Source: Pseudomonas marginalis
Lineage (GTDB): Bacteria; Pseudomonadota; Gammaproteobacteria; Pseudomonadales; Pseudomonadaceae
Direction: 5' to 3'
DNA: 64,000 bases
Assembly: GCF_024169655.1 (NCBI RefSeq)
Contig: NZ_JALJWV010000001.1
Span: forward strand, 4,446,001 to 4,510,000
Below are positions 33,056 to 42,140 of this stretch, piece after piece; the stretch's first letter is position 1, and each line of letters opens with the position of its first letter. The translations under genes were made by a program, and so were the position numbers. The notes below the pieces were generated by a model that was not told the DNA's origin, ran no database searches, and saw only the letters and a program-made list of their open reading frames with translations.

Positions 33056-33663
33056 AGTTCGACGCCTTTCTGTGCCTTGATACCGGCCTGGAACGCGTGC
33101 TTGAGCATGCCCATCTCGGTGACGGTGTCGCCCATTTCGATCAGCTCGGGCTTGGCGCCACGGCCGGTGACGACCACGTGCTGCATCGGCGGGCGGGCTT
33201 GCAGATCGCCAAGGACTTGATCCAGGTCGAGATAGCCGTGCTTGAGCGCGATGTTCAGCTCATCCAGCACCACCAGACCGATGGACGGGTCTTGCAGCAA
33301 TTGGCGGGACACCGCCCAGGCGGCTTCGGCGGCCGCGATATCACGCTGGCGGTCCTGGGTTTCCCAGGTAAAGCCCTCGCCCATCACATGGAAACGCACT
33401 TGCTCGGGGAAGCGGCGGAAGAACAGTTCTTCGCCGGTGCTGTTGCGCCCCTTGATGAACTGCACCACACCGCACTGCATGCCATGGCCCATGGCGCGGG
33501 CCAGCATGCCAAATGCCGAGCTGCTCTTGCCTTTGCCGTTGCCGGTCAGCACCAGCAGCAAGCCGCATTCGTTCGGGGAATTGGCGATGCGCTCATCGAT
33601 CACGGCTTTTTTACGCAGCATGCGCGCCAGGTGGCGTTCGTCGCGCTCGGGGGAATCAGTCAT
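33052..33663 (-). CDS. cobO: Cob(I)yrinic acid a,c-diamide adenosyltransferase CobO
   Basis: A 203-residue CobA/CobO-type ATP:corrinoid adenosyltransferase. The P-loop TGNGKGKSSS lies at 40-49, then FGMLARAMGHGMQCGVVQFIKG. LVVLDELNIAL carries the metal-binding acidic residues, and VVVTGRGAKPELIEMGDTVTEM is near the C-terminus. It is the first gene of the operon behind the riboswitch, with a GGAG site before the ATG at 33663. Its stop overlaps the cobB start. Confidence 0.97.
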   Translation of the reverse strand: MTDSPERDERHLARMLRKKAVIDERIANSPNECGLLLVLTGNGKGKSSSAFGMLARAMGHGMQCGVVQFIKGRNSTGEELFFRRFPEQVRFHVMGEGFTWETQDRQRDIAAAEAAWAVSRQLLQDPSIGLVVLDELNIALKHGYLDLDQVLGDLQARPPMQHVVVTGRGAKPELIEMGDTVTEMGMLKHAFQAGIKAQKGVEL

Positions 33664-33756
33664 GGCAGCTCTCCGTTGGGGCTGGACAAAAACGGCGGGC
33701 AGGAAAAATCAAAAACAGACAGCCAAGCATCGCCCACCGTGATGCTGTTGGATGAT

Positions 33757-33965
33757 CCGGGCCGGTCTCCGGGCTCATGAGTGGCGCGCTAGAGCGCACG
33801 CCGACGGCGCGCCTTCCCATATCGCGAGCGATACAGTGGCAAACAGCACCGTTTTGACTCATTTACCGTTGCGGGGGCAGCGCCGGAATCGCGGCAGCAC
33901 TGTGTACAAGTGCGCTCACTCACCGGCTTCCCTGTTTCACTCAGTCGACCCGTAGGTCACAGAGC
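33757..33965 (-). promoter_or_regulatory. Cobalamin riboswitch
   Basis: On the minus strand the conserved elements appear in the right order: GAAACAGGGAAGCCGGTG (about 33922-33939), GCTGCCCCCGCAACGGTAA near 33870-33890 (the B12-box core) and AGCCCGGAGACCGGC (33760-33774). It lies about 95 nt upstream of cobO. A GCATC/GATGC hairpin followed by T-rich stretches (about 33690-33745) could be the expression platform. B12 would be expected to lower expression of the operon. The exact ends are approximate. Confidence 0.95.
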
Positions 33966-34085
33966 ACCTGGAACAAGCCGCGAAGGTTAGTGGGTTGGGG
34001 GTGGAGCGTCAATTAAAGCTGGCCTTGTACTTGAACCATCGCCGCAACGCACACCTCTACCCTTACAGGCATCCAGGAGAAAACC

Positions 34086-35399
34086 ATGCATAAAACAAGA
34101 CTCGCCTTACTGATCATGCTCGCGGGCAGCCTTGCCGCCTGCGGCGAAAGCTCGACCCTGAAGGTATCCGACGGCACCGGGCCCTCGCCGCGATTGCCGG
34201 AACCGAACAAGACGCTGATCCCCACGGTGAACATCGCCCCGGCCATTGGCTGGCCGGCGGGCACCCAGCCCACGGCCGCCGCCGGCACCCAGGTGGCGGC
34301 CTTCGCCGAAGGCCTGGACCACCCGCGCTGGCTGTACGTATTACCCAACGGCGATGTGCTGGTGGCGCAAACCAACGCGCCGCCCAAGCCGGATGACTCC
34401 AAAGGCATTCGTGGCTGGGTGATGGAGAAAGTCATGGGCCGCGCCGGCGCCGGTGTGCCGAGCCCAAACCGCATCACCCTGCTGCGCGATGCCGACCATG
34501 ATGGGGTCGCGGAGACCCGCACGGTATTCCTGGAAAACCTCAACTCGCCCTTCGGCATGACGCTGGTGGGCAATGACCTGTACGTGGCCGATTCGGACAA
34601 GCTGCTGCGCTTTGCCTATCAGACGGGCGAAACCGCGATCAAGACCGCCGGCAGCAAGGTCATCGACCTGCCAGCGGGCAGCATCAACCATCACTGGACG
34701 AAAAACGTGGTGGCCAGCAAGGACGGCAGCAAGTTGTATGTGAGCGTCGGTTCCAACAGCAACGTCGCCGAGAACGGCCTGGAGGCGGAACAAGGCCGCG
34801 CGGCGATCTGGGAAGTCGACCGCGCCAGCGGCCAACACCGCATCTTCGCCTCCGGCCTGCGCAACCCCAACGGCATGGCCTGGGAACCGCAGAGCGGCAA
34901 GCTGTGGACGGCGGTGAACGAGCGCGATGAGATCGGCAGCGACCTGGTGCCGGACTACATCACCTCGGTCCAGGATGGCGCCTTTTATGGCTGGCCCTTC
35001 AGCTACTACGGGCAGCACGTGGATGTACGCGTCACGCCGCAAAACCTGGATATGGTGGCCAAAGCCATTGCGCCGGACTACGCCGTAGGCCCACACACCG
35101 CCTCGCTAGGCCTGACCTTCGCCGAGGGCAGCAAACTGCCAGCTCCCTTTATCAACGGCGCGTTTATCGGCCAGCACGGTTCGTGGAACCGCAAGCCGCA
35201 CAGCGGCTACAAGGTGATCTTCGTACCGTTCGAGGGCGGCAAGCCGAAGGGGCCACCGGTCGACGTGCTGACCGGGTTCCTCAACAGCGACGGGCAAGCC
35301 ATGGGACGACCGGTTGGCGTGGTCATCGACAAGCAGGGCGGTTTGCTGGTGGCGGATGATGTGGGGAATAAGGTGTGGCGGGTTTCTGCGGCTAAGTAA
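34086..35399 (+). CDS. Lipoprotein sorbosone/glucose dehydrogenase-like beta-propeller
   Basis: A 437-residue protein with a lipoprotein signal (MLAGSLAAC, cysteine at 19) and a six-bladed propeller of the PQQ-dependent sugar (sorbosone/glucose) dehydrogenase family. Typical segments are EGLDHPRWLYVLPNGDVLVAQT, LLRDADHDGVAETRTVFLENLNSPFGM, SVGSNSNVAENG, GLRNPNGMAWEP, and GAFYGWPFSYYGQHVD, plus HGSWNRKPHSGYKV. It should sit in the periplasm, membrane-anchored. The real substrate is not known for these Pseudomonas homologues. It stands alone, with a hairpin repeat after it. Confidence 0.9.
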   Translation: MHKTRLALLIMLAGSLAACGESSTLKVSDGTGPSPRLPEPNKTLIPTVNIAPAIGWPAGTQPTAAAGTQVAAFAEGLDHPRWLYVLPNGDVLVAQTNAPPKPDDSKGIRGWVMEKVMGRAGAGVPSPNRITLLRDADHDGVAETRTVFLENLNSPFGMTLVGNDLYVADSDKLLRFAYQTGETAIKTAGSKVIDLPAGSINHHWTKNVVASKDGSKLYVSVGSNSNVAENGLEAEQGRAAIWEVDRASGQHRIFASGLRNPNGMAWEPQSGKLWTAVNERDEIGSDLVPDYITSVQDGAFYGWPFSYYGQHVDVRVTPQNLDMVAKAIAPDYAVGPHTASLGLTFAEGSKLPAPFINGAFIGQHGSWNRKPHSGYKVIFVPFEGGKPKGPPVDVLTGFLNSDGQAMGRPVGVVIDKQGGLLVADDVGNKVWRVSAAK

Positions 35400-35423
35400 C
35401 TATTCTCAAGACCGCCACAAAAC

Positions 35424-35461
35424 AAATGTGGGAGGGAGGGAGCAAGCTCCCTCCCACATTG
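35424..35461. terminator. Hairpin repeat / probable bidirectional terminator
   Basis: TGTGGGAGGGAG and CTCCCTCCCACA form a long stem around GGAGCAAG between the convergent sugar dehydrogenase and NlpC/P60 genes. It also belongs to the REP-like repeat type seen across the window. Confidence 0.7.
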
Positions 35462-35476
35462 GGATCCTGGTTTGAC

Positions 35477-36013
35477 TTAAGGGTTACGCGCCAGATTTTC
35501 AGCCGGCAACACACGCTTGGCACTCAGGTAGGCATTCTGCCAATAGGCTTTGGACAAGGTGTCCAGCTTCACCGTACCGCCCGTTTGCGGCGCATGCACA
35601 AAGCGCCCTTCGCCGACATAGATCCCGGCGTGGCTGACCTGCGAGCCACCGCCCGTGGCGAAGAACAACAGGTCACCGGTTTGCAGGTTCTGCTCGCTGA
35701 CGTCCTGGCCACGCATCACGATCAGTTCGCGCGTGGTGCGCGGCAGGGAGATGCCGGCGGCATCACGGTAGACAAACCCGATCAGCCCGCTGCAATCGAA
35801 CCCCGAGTCTGGCGTGTTGCCACCCCAACGATAAGGCGTACCGACCAGGCCCAGCGCTCGGAAGAGCACGTCTTCGGCGGCTGGCGAGAAACTCTGGCTG
35901 GTGTTGAACACCGGTTTAGGCTTGGCCGCTACGGGCGCAGGCTGCGGTCGGCTTGCGCAGGCGCTGATCAGCGCGGCGCAAACAATAAGAATCAGGCGGG
36001 CCGAGGTCGACAT
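35477..36013 (-). CDS. NlpC/P60 (C40) lipoprotein endopeptidase 1
   Basis: A 178-residue protein with a lipobox (LISAC, cysteine 19), a proline/alanine linker, and an NlpC/P60 cysteine peptidase domain from about residue 60. The catalytic Cys is in SGFDCSGLIGFVY and the His in VSHAGIYVGEGRFVHAP. Such enzymes cut peptidoglycan stem peptides (murein DD/DL-endopeptidase, Spr-like). A paralogue lies about 145 bp upstream on the same strand, so the pair probably arose by duplication. Confidence 0.93.
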   Translation of the reverse strand: MSTSARLILIVCAALISACASRPQPAPVAAKPKPVFNTSQSFSPAAEDVLFRALGLVGTPYRWGGNTPDSGFDCSGLIGFVYRDAAGISLPRTTRELIVMRGQDVSEQNLQTGDLLFFATGGGSQVSHAGIYVGEGRFVHAPQTGGTVKLDTLSKAYWQNAYLSAKRVLPAENLARNP

Positions 36014-36157
36014 GTGCAGAACAATCCTGGTCTGGATGCGGCTTTCGCTGCCGAACGCTGAAAACCAGAACGCGCAAGCAAGGCTTGCGCGAACGGATTA
36101 CAACAATATTCAAGGATTCTAGCGCTTACACGTCAAACTTCAAGTATCACTTTAACT

Positions 36158-36793
36158 TTACTTGCTGGCGGTAATCGTCGTCGGGGCCATGGCGAGTGCG
36201 CGTTTGGCTTCGATGAAGGTTTTGCTCCAGTAGCTGTCGCCCAGGCTGTCGACTCGAACACCACCGCTGCGGCGGCTGCTGGAGTGGATAAACTGGTTAT
36301 CGCCCAGGTAGATACCGGCGTGACTGACGCGACCACGACCACTGGTACTGAAGAAAAGCAGATCACCCGGCTTGAGGTTGTTACGCGCGACCAACGGTGC
36401 ATTCACGTTGATCATTTCGCGAGTGGAGCGTGGCAGGTTCATGCCAGCTTCTTCACGAAACAGGTAACCGATAAAACCGCTGCAATCGAAACCGGCTTCG
36501 GAAGTACCGCCGAAACGGTAACGGGTACCGATCAGGGACATGCCGCGCTCGAGAATGCTGTCGGCCAGAACGGGAAGCTGATAAGGCTTGTTGCCAGCGA
36601 AGGCGGCCAGTTCTTTTTCGGTTGCCAGCTCTTCCTCATAAACAGTGGAAGACTGCGCAGCAACGAATTTTGCCTGATTTTTATACTGTTGAGCGTGCTG
36701 CTCGGCCACTTGTTGAGGGTGGGAGGCGCAACCAAACAACAGAGCTACAAGTGCGAGAGGCACGAGGGGTGCGAAGCGATTTAGCATGGGCAC
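36158..36793 (-). CDS. NlpC/P60 (C40) lipoprotein endopeptidase 2
   Basis: A 211-residue paralogue of the next gene. It has a lipoprotein signal (LVALLFGC), a longer helical Gln/Ala-rich spacer (EQHAQQYKNQAKFVAAQ), and the C40 domain with Cys in AGFDCSGFIGYLF and His in VSHAGIYLGDNQFIHSS. Family knowledge points to peptidoglycan endopeptidase activity at the outer-membrane inner face. Two start codons (36793 and 36787) are possible; the second gives a standard MLNRFAPLV signal. Confidence 0.93.
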   Translation of the reverse strand: MPMLNRFAPLVPLALVALLFGCASHPQQVAEQHAQQYKNQAKFVAAQSSTVYEEELATEKELAAFAGNKPYQLPVLADSILERGMSLIGTRYRFGGTSEAGFDCSGFIGYLFREEAGMNLPRSTREMINVNAPLVARNNLKPGDLLFFSTSGRGRVSHAGIYLGDNQFIHSSSRRSGGVRVDSLGDSYWSKTFIEAKRALAMAPTTITASK

Positions 36794-37001
36794 GACCGTG
36801 GCAAATGTGTAAAGAAGTCGAGACTATGCCTTCTATCACATCGATTTGCAAATTCAATCGTGACCTATGTGACTTATTGTTTGCGCTATGACATCTAAGC
36901 CCTTAATACCCTATGCACGTGTTTTGCGTGGCCAAGCCGGCCCAAACGCAGGTTTTCTGGCGCCTGAAATCTGCTGAAGCCCTACGAAATACAAGGGTTT
37001 G

Positions 37002-37706
37002 CTACCAGCCAAGGGTTTCCTTGAGGAAGGGAATCGTCAGCTTGCGCTGGGCCTGCAAAGAGGCCTGATCGAGCTGTTCGAGCAAATCAAACAACGCGCT
37101 CATGCTGCGGGTGCCACGGGTGAGAATAAAGTGCCCGACCTCGTCGGTGAGGTGCAGGCCGCGACGGGACGCACGCAATTGCAGGGCACGCAATTTGTCC
37201 TCGTCGGACAATGGGCGCATCTGGAAGATCAGCGCCAGGGTCAGGCGCGACTTGAGGTCGGCCAGCTTGACCGGCAACTCACGGGGCGAGGTCGAAGCCG
37301 CGATCAACAGGCGGCGGCCGCTGTCGCGCAGGCGGTTGAACAGATGAAACAGCGCCTCTTCCCAATCCGCCTTGCCGGCGATGGCCTGCAGATCATCCAG
37401 GCACACCAGTTCGTATTGTTCGAGGTTGTCGAAAATCCCGATCCCGCGATCCATCAACTCGGCCAACGGCAGGTAAACCGCCGGTTCGCCCATTTGTTCG
37501 AAGCGCAGGCACGCGGCCTGCAACAGGTGGGTGCGCCCCACGCCCTGCTTGCCCCACAGATAGATCAGGCTTTCAGTCCACCCGGCGTCGGCTTCGCAGA
37601 GCCGCTCGACATAGCCGAGTGCAGCGGCATTGGCGCCTGGGTAGTAATTGATAAAGGTGGCGTCGTCACGCAGACGCACACCTAAGGGCAGCTGAATCGG
37701 TTTCAT
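37002..37706 (-). CDS. hda: DnaA regulatory inactivator Hda
   Basis: A 234-residue AAA+ protein homologous to DnaA domain III. With the clamp it promotes hydrolysis of DnaA-bound ATP after initiation. It starts with the clamp-binding motif region MKPIQLPLGV, has the Walker A YLWGKQGVGRTH (about 49-60), LVCLDDLQAIAG as Walker B, and the sensor block STSPRELPVKLADLKSRL. The position next to the PerM-type permease gene and the DUF2066-purM region matches other Pseudomonas. Confidence 0.96.
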   Translation of the reverse strand: MKPIQLPLGVRLRDDATFINYYPGANAAALGYVERLCEADAGWTESLIYLWGKQGVGRTHLLQAACLRFEQMGEPAVYLPLAELMDRGIGIFDNLEQYELVCLDDLQAIAGKADWEEALFHLFNRLRDSGRRLLIAASTSPRELPVKLADLKSRLTLALIFQMRPLSDEDKLRALQLRASRRGLHLTDEVGHFILTRGTRSMSALFDLLEQLDQASLQAQRKLTIPFLKETLGW

Positions 37707-37873
37707 GCTGACTGAACGGCTCCGATCGAACCGTTAGTGGCCTCTGTGAAAAGTTTGCAAAGTTTATACCCGTGACGCTGGGCGCACAATGCAGCAGACC
37801 ACAAGCAAAATCAAAGGTTTGCGTTAACTTGCTGGATTTACGCGAATTGTTTGACGCGACAGTGCCAGAAACA

Positions 37874-37899
37874 ACAAACCCGGCCTGAGCCGGGTTTGT
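37874..37899 (-). terminator. Terminator after the AI-2E family permease gene
   Basis: ACAAACCCGGC-CTGA-GCCGGGTTTGT is a perfect stem-loop 10 bp beyond the stop codon, followed on the minus strand by T-rich TTGTTTC. Confidence 0.8.
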
Positions 37900-37909
37900 G
37901 ACACCGCGA

Positions 37910-38983
37910 TTACAAGTCGGGGTCTTCGACACCCGTATACACATCCGAATCCTTGTACAGATCGTGTACATGACGCACCAGCACCATGATCACCGCCGCC
38001 ACCGGCAGCGCAAGCAGGATGCCGGTAAAGCCGAACAACTCACCGCCGGCCAAGATCGCAAAGATCACCGCGACCGGGTGCAGGCCGATGCGGTCGCCCA
38101 CCAGCAGCGGGGTCAGCACCATGCCTTCGAGGGCCTGGCCGACCATAAACACCGCGACAATCCCAAGCATCGGGTACAGGTCACCGCCAAACTGGAACAG
38201 CCCGGCGACCAGCGCAGCACCGATGCCAATCACAAAGCCCATGTACGGCACGATGGCTGCCAGGCCGGCAATCAAGCCGATCAACAGGCCCAACTCCAGA
38301 CCGATCGCCATCAAGCCGGCGGCATAGATAATTCCCAGGGCCAGCATCACCAGTAATTGGCCACGCACGAACGCCCCCAGTACCTCATGACACTCCCCGG
38401 CCAGGGACACAATGCGCGCCTCACGGGCGCGCGGCAGCAGGCTGCGAATCTTGGCCATCATGATGTCCCAGTCCCGCAACAGGTAGAACGCCACCACCGG
38501 GATCAACACCAGGTTAGTCAACCAGCCGATCAGCGCCAGGCTGGATGCCGTGGCCTGACTGAGAACCACGCCGACGATGTCGGTGGTCTGGCCCATATGC
38601 TCGCTGATCGCGGCCTTGACCTTGTCGAACTTCCAGAAGCCATCCGCCAGCCCCAGCTTGGCCTGGGCCCACGGCATCGCCGTATGCTGCAGCCAGTCGA
38701 GCATTTGCGGCGCCAGCTCATACAGACGGAACAATTGCTTGGCCAGCATCGGCACCAGCACCAGCACCAGCGCCGTGATGATCAGCGTAAACAGCGCAAA
38801 CACCGTGACCACGCCCAAGGTCCGTGACAGGCCGGCTTTCTCCAGGCGATCCACCACGGGATCGAACAGATAGGCGAGCAACAGCGCTATCAGGAACGGC
38901 GTCAGGATCGAATGCAGCAAGAACACAAAAATGCACAGCAGGGCGATCCCGCCAAGCCAAACCCAACGACGCGTATCCGCCAT
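37910..38983 (-). CDS. AI-2E (PerM) family membrane permease
   Basis: A 357-residue integral membrane protein of the AI-2E/PerM family with about eight helices. Typical blocks are LTPFLIALLLAYLFDPVVDRLEK near the N-terminus, LIPVVAFYLLRDWD in the middle, and VVFMVGQALEGMVLTPLLVGDRIGLHPVAVIFAILAGGELFGFTG-like sequence near the end (in frame as VAVFMVGQALEGM). The name comes from autoinducer-2 export in E. coli TqsA; most homologues are uncharacterised. MADTRR at 38983 is taken as the start, with 38995 possible. It lies upstream of hda. Confidence 0.9.
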   Translation of the reverse strand: MADTRRWVWLGGIALLCIFVFLLHSILTPFLIALLLAYLFDPVVDRLEKAGLSRTLGVVTVFALFTLIITALVLVLVPMLAKQLFRLYELAPQMLDWLQHTAMPWAQAKLGLADGFWKFDKVKAAISEHMGQTTDIVGVVLSQATASSLALIGWLTNLVLIPVVAFYLLRDWDIMMAKIRSLLPRAREARIVSLAGECHEVLGAFVRGQLLVMLALGIIYAAGLMAIGLELGLLIGLIAGLAAIVPYMGFVIGIGAALVAGLFQFGGDLYPMLGIVAVFMVGQALEGMVLTPLLVGDRIGLHPVAVIFAILAGGELFGFTGILLALPVAAVIMVLVRHVHDLYKDSDVYTGVEDPDL

Positions 38984-39026
38984 ACACCACTCCATCTTTT
39001 ATCGGCTGCTATATAAAGCAGAACAT

Positions 39027-40067
39027 TTACCAACGAAAACGCAGTTGCGCCTGCGGCTCAGGGGCGGCGGCCGGCTGCGTGCCGTCCACTGGCGGTTGCG
39101 CAGCCAGTGCTTCACCCGCGGGAATCTCCTGCAACCTGGCCAGGCTCAGTTGAGTACGCAACTGATCGGCGCTGCCATTGACGCGATACACAATACGATT
39201 GCCATCCACACGCTGCGGCTGGCCGCCAAACGGCTCGAGCAAGTGGCCCAGCGCCGCATAGCGTTCCAGGGTCATGCCCTGCACTTCCAGCAATTGCTCG
39301 GTGCTCACGCCCGGCTTGACGGCAAAGCGGGGCGCCAGTTTTTGGCTGACGGCCAGCATCACGGCATCGGCCACGGCGGCGGTGTCGGCCCCTTGCGCGG
39401 TGCCCTGCTCGCTCTTGTCGCCCAGCCACAGGCGCCATTTGGCCTGCCATTGGCTGCCTTCCTGGCGCGCATGCACCGCGAGCATCGCATCGGCGCCGTA
39501 GCGTTCCGAGGCCGCACGCAACGGCGTGGCGTCCGCGCTTTCCAGATTCGGCGCAGTGGCGACCACCTGTTCATCCAGATCCCCCAACGGCAGGCGCAGC
39601 GGCAAGCCACGGTGTTGCGCCGCACGACGCAGCGCCTGGGCGACGGCCTGGCCATCCCCTACCAGGTTGCTGCCGTCGGTGGAGTCGTTCAGCCACCAAC
39701 CGAGGATCGACGGCCGATTGCTGCCCCAGATCGACAAGCCCGCCCCACGCAACGCGCGATCGGTGCTGACCGGATCGAAATCCACTTGCAGACTTTCCGG
39801 TGGCCCGGCGTCGTAGCCGTATTGGCTGATGATTTGTTGCGGGTCCTTGCGCACCGCCGCCAGGCCAGGGCCATCGGCGGCCTTGGCGTCGCCAGTCAGG
39901 CGGAGCACCAGGGTTTGAACGGCGCGCTGGGTCGCCTGGTCGCGTTCTTGCGGGGACTGGCTGCTGACCGGTTCGAGTACTTGATAAAGACCATTGAGGG
40001 TTTCGGCATGACTCGCCAGGCTGACCAACGACAAGCAGCCTACAAAAAAGACATTACACAGACGCAT
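39027..40067 (-). CDS. DUF2066 domain-containing periplasmic protein
   Basis: A 346-residue protein with a signal peptide (MRLCNVFFVGCLSLVSLASHAE). The body contains AVQTLVLRLTGDAKAADGPGL and QVDFDPVSTDRALRGAGLSIWGSNRPSILGWWLND in segments, typical of the DUF2066 family that sits between purM and hda in Pseudomonas. A Pro/Ala-rich C-terminal tail ends LRFRW. No biochemical role is known. It is divergent from purM. Confidence 0.9.
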   Translation of the reverse strand: MRLCNVFFVGCLSLVSLASHAETLNGLYQVLEPVSSQSPQERDQATQRAVQTLVLRLTGDAKAADGPGLAAVRKDPQQIISQYGYDAGPPESLQVDFDPVSTDRALRGAGLSIWGSNRPSILGWWLNDSTDGSNLVGDGQAVAQALRRAAQHRGLPLRLPLGDLDEQVVATAPNLESADATPLRAASERYGADAMLAVHARQEGSQWQAKWRLWLGDKSEQGTAQGADTAAVADAVMLAVSQKLAPRFAVKPGVSTEQLLEVQGMTLERYAALGHLLEPFGGQPQRVDGNRIVYRVNGSADQLRTQLSLARLQEIPAGEALAAQPPVDGTQPAAAPEPQAQLRFRW

Positions 40068-40423
40068 GGAAGATTCCCGAACGACAAAATTAGCGACTGG
40101 AACAGACCGCGTGATCTCGGTTTGCCAAGGCTGTGACCCCAGCGACCGGTAAAACATTCACGGAGTCTCGGTAAGTTTTCCTACTGTCATAACGATAGCG
40201 GGTTCAAGGCTATACCTTAATACGCACCGAAGCAGACCCGATTAGCATTTTTTTAATCGGCTTTTTTAATCTATATGGCCCTGCCCGTCGGCCCGAGGAT
40301 GGCCGCTGCCCCTCAAGCCTGATAAAATCGCGCGCCTTCGCAGACCGTCAGCGGCTGGGCCTTTTCACAAGCGCCCTTGCCCACTCGGTCGTTACCCCTG
40401 AATCCCCCCTAAAGGCCTGGATC
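40068..40423 (+). other. 356-bp divergent region upstream of purM
   Basis: No coding frame is evident. The region carries promoters for the DUF2066 gene and for purM, and a terminator-like hairpin at 40238-40267 on the plus strand. CTTAAAGGCC-like sequence (AAAGGCCTGGATC) gives the purM ribosome binding site. Confidence 0.5.
40238..40267 (+). terminator. Terminator-like hairpin upstream of purM
   Basis: CCGATTA and TAATCGG pair around a T-rich loop and are followed by C and six Ts. It lies about 157 bp upstream of purM on the same strand, where no gene precedes it. It could end an unannotated short transcript or attenuate purM. Confidence 0.5.
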
Positions 40424-41482
40424 ATGAGCAAGCAACCCTCCCTGAGCTACAAGGACGCCGGTGTAGACATCGACGCCGGTGAAGCATTGGTCGAACGCAT
40501 CAAGAGCGTCGCCAAGCGCACTGCGCGCCCCGAAGTCATGGGCGGCCTGGGCGGTTTTGGCGCCCTCTGCGAAATCCCGGCCGGCTACAAACAGCCGGTG
40601 CTGGTCTCCGGCACCGACGGCGTGGGCACCAAGCTGCGCCTGGCACTGAACCTGAACAAACACGACAGCATCGGCATCGACCTGGTCGCCATGTGCGTCA
40701 ACGACCTGGTGGTGTGCGGCGCCGAGCCGTTGTTCTTCCTTGACTACTACGCCACCGGCAAGCTCAACGTCGAGACCGCCACCCAGGTGGTCACCGGTAT
40801 CGGCGCCGGCTGTGAATTGTCGGGTTGCTCCCTGGTTGGCGGCGAAACCGCTGAAATGCCGGGCATGTACGAAGGCGAAGACTACGACCTGGCCGGTTTC
40901 TGCGTCGGCGTAGTCGAAAAAGCCGAGATCATCGACGGCTCCAAAGTCGCTGCCGGCGACGCCCTGCTTGCCCTGCCATCGTCCGGCCCGCACTCCAACG
41001 GTTACTCGCTGATCCGCAAGATCATCGAAGTGTCCGGCGCCGACATCGAAAACATCCAGCTCGACGGCAAGCCACTGACCGACCTGCTGATGGCCCCGAC
41101 GCGCATCTACGTCAAGCCACTGCTCAAGCTGATCAAGGACACGGGCGCGGTCAAAGCCATGGCCCACATCACCGGCGGCGGCCTGCTGGACAACATCCCG
41201 CGCGTCCTGCCAAAAGGCGCCCAGGCGATTGTCGACGTGGCCAGTTGGCAACGTCCTGCGGTATTCGACTGGCTGCAAGAGAAAGGCAACGTCAACGAAA
41301 CCGAAATGCACCGCGTGCTGAACTGCGGCGTGGGCATGGTGATCTGCGTGGCGCAAGAGCACGTGGAAACTGCGTTGAACGTACTGCGCGAAGCCGGCGA
41401 GCAGCCTTGGGTCATCGGCCAGATCGCCGCCGCTGCTGAAGGCGCGGCTCAGGTTGAACTGAAGAACCTTAAGGCGCACTGA
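40424..41482 (+). CDS. purM: Phosphoribosylformylglycinamidine cyclo-ligase PurM
   Basis: A 352-residue ATP-dependent AIR synthetase, the fifth step of purine synthesis. It has SYKDAGVDIDAGEALVERIK, GGLGGFGALCEIP, the conserved VSGTDGVGTKLRLA, VGGETAEMPGMY, and AHITGGGLLDNIPRVLP. The length is normal. It overlaps the purN start by one base (TGATG), so the two are co-translated. Confidence 0.98.
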   Translation: MSKQPSLSYKDAGVDIDAGEALVERIKSVAKRTARPEVMGGLGGFGALCEIPAGYKQPVLVSGTDGVGTKLRLALNLNKHDSIGIDLVAMCVNDLVVCGAEPLFFLDYYATGKLNVETATQVVTGIGAGCELSGCSLVGGETAEMPGMYEGEDYDLAGFCVGVVEKAEIIDGSKVAAGDALLALPSSGPHSNGYSLIRKIIEVSGADIENIQLDGKPLTDLLMAPTRIYVKPLLKLIKDTGAVKAMAHITGGGLLDNIPRVLPKGAQAIVDVASWQRPAVFDWLQEKGNVNETEMHRVLNCGVGMVICVAQEHVETALNVLREAGEQPWVIGQIAAAAEGAAQVELKNLKAH

Positions 41483-42132
41483 TGCCTGCAACCTGTGATG
41501 TCGTGGTGCTGCTCTCCGGCACCGGCAGTAATTTGCAGGCCCTGATCGACAGCACGCGCACCGGCGACAGCCCGGCGCGCATCGCTGCGGTGATCTCCAA
41601 CCGCAGCGACGCCTATGGCCTGCAACGCGCCAGGGACGCCGGCATTGCCACGCGCACCCTGGATCACAAGGCTTTCGAAGGTCGCGAGGCCTTCGACAGC
41701 GCCTTGATCGAACTGATCGACACCTTTAACCCCAAACTCGTGGTACTGGCCGGCTTCATGCGCATCCTCAGCGCGGATTTCGTGCGGCACTACGCAGGGC
41801 GGCTGCTGAATATCCACCCTTCCCTGCTGCCCAAGTACAAAGGCATGCACACCCATCAGCGCGCCCTCGACGCGGGCGACAGCGAGCATGGCTGCAGCGT
41901 GCATTTTGTGACGGAGGAACTCGATGGCGGGCCTCTGGTCGTACAGGCAGTGGTTCCGGTAGAGTCTGACGACTCGGCGCAGACGCTTGCGCAACGGGTT
42001 CATACCCAGGAACACAGGATTTACCCGCTGGCTGTTCGCTGGTTTGCCGAGGGACGGTTGATTCTTGGTAAACAGGGTGCATTATTGGACGGCCAGTTAC
42101 TCGCGGCCAGCGGCCACTTGATTCGAACCTAG
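41482..42132 (+). CDS. purN: Phosphoribosylglycinamide formyltransferase PurN
   Basis: A 216-residue GAR transformylase using 10-formyltetrahydrofolate. It shows LLSGTGSNLQALID near the N-terminus, LAGFMRILS, the catalytic NIHPSLLPKYKGMHTHQRAL block with Asn and His, and the late aspartate in VTEELDGGPLV. Translation is coupled to purM. Confidence 0.98.
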   Translation: MPATCDVVVLLSGTGSNLQALIDSTRTGDSPARIAAVISNRSDAYGLQRARDAGIATRTLDHKAFEGREAFDSALIELIDTFNPKLVVLAGFMRILSADFVRHYAGRLLNIHPSLLPKYKGMHTHQRALDAGDSEHGCSVHFVTEELDGGPLVVQAVVPVESDDSAQTLAQRVHTQEHRIYPLAVRWFAEGRLILGKQGALLDGQLLAASGHLIRT

Positions 42133-42140
42133 GAGTTTTT

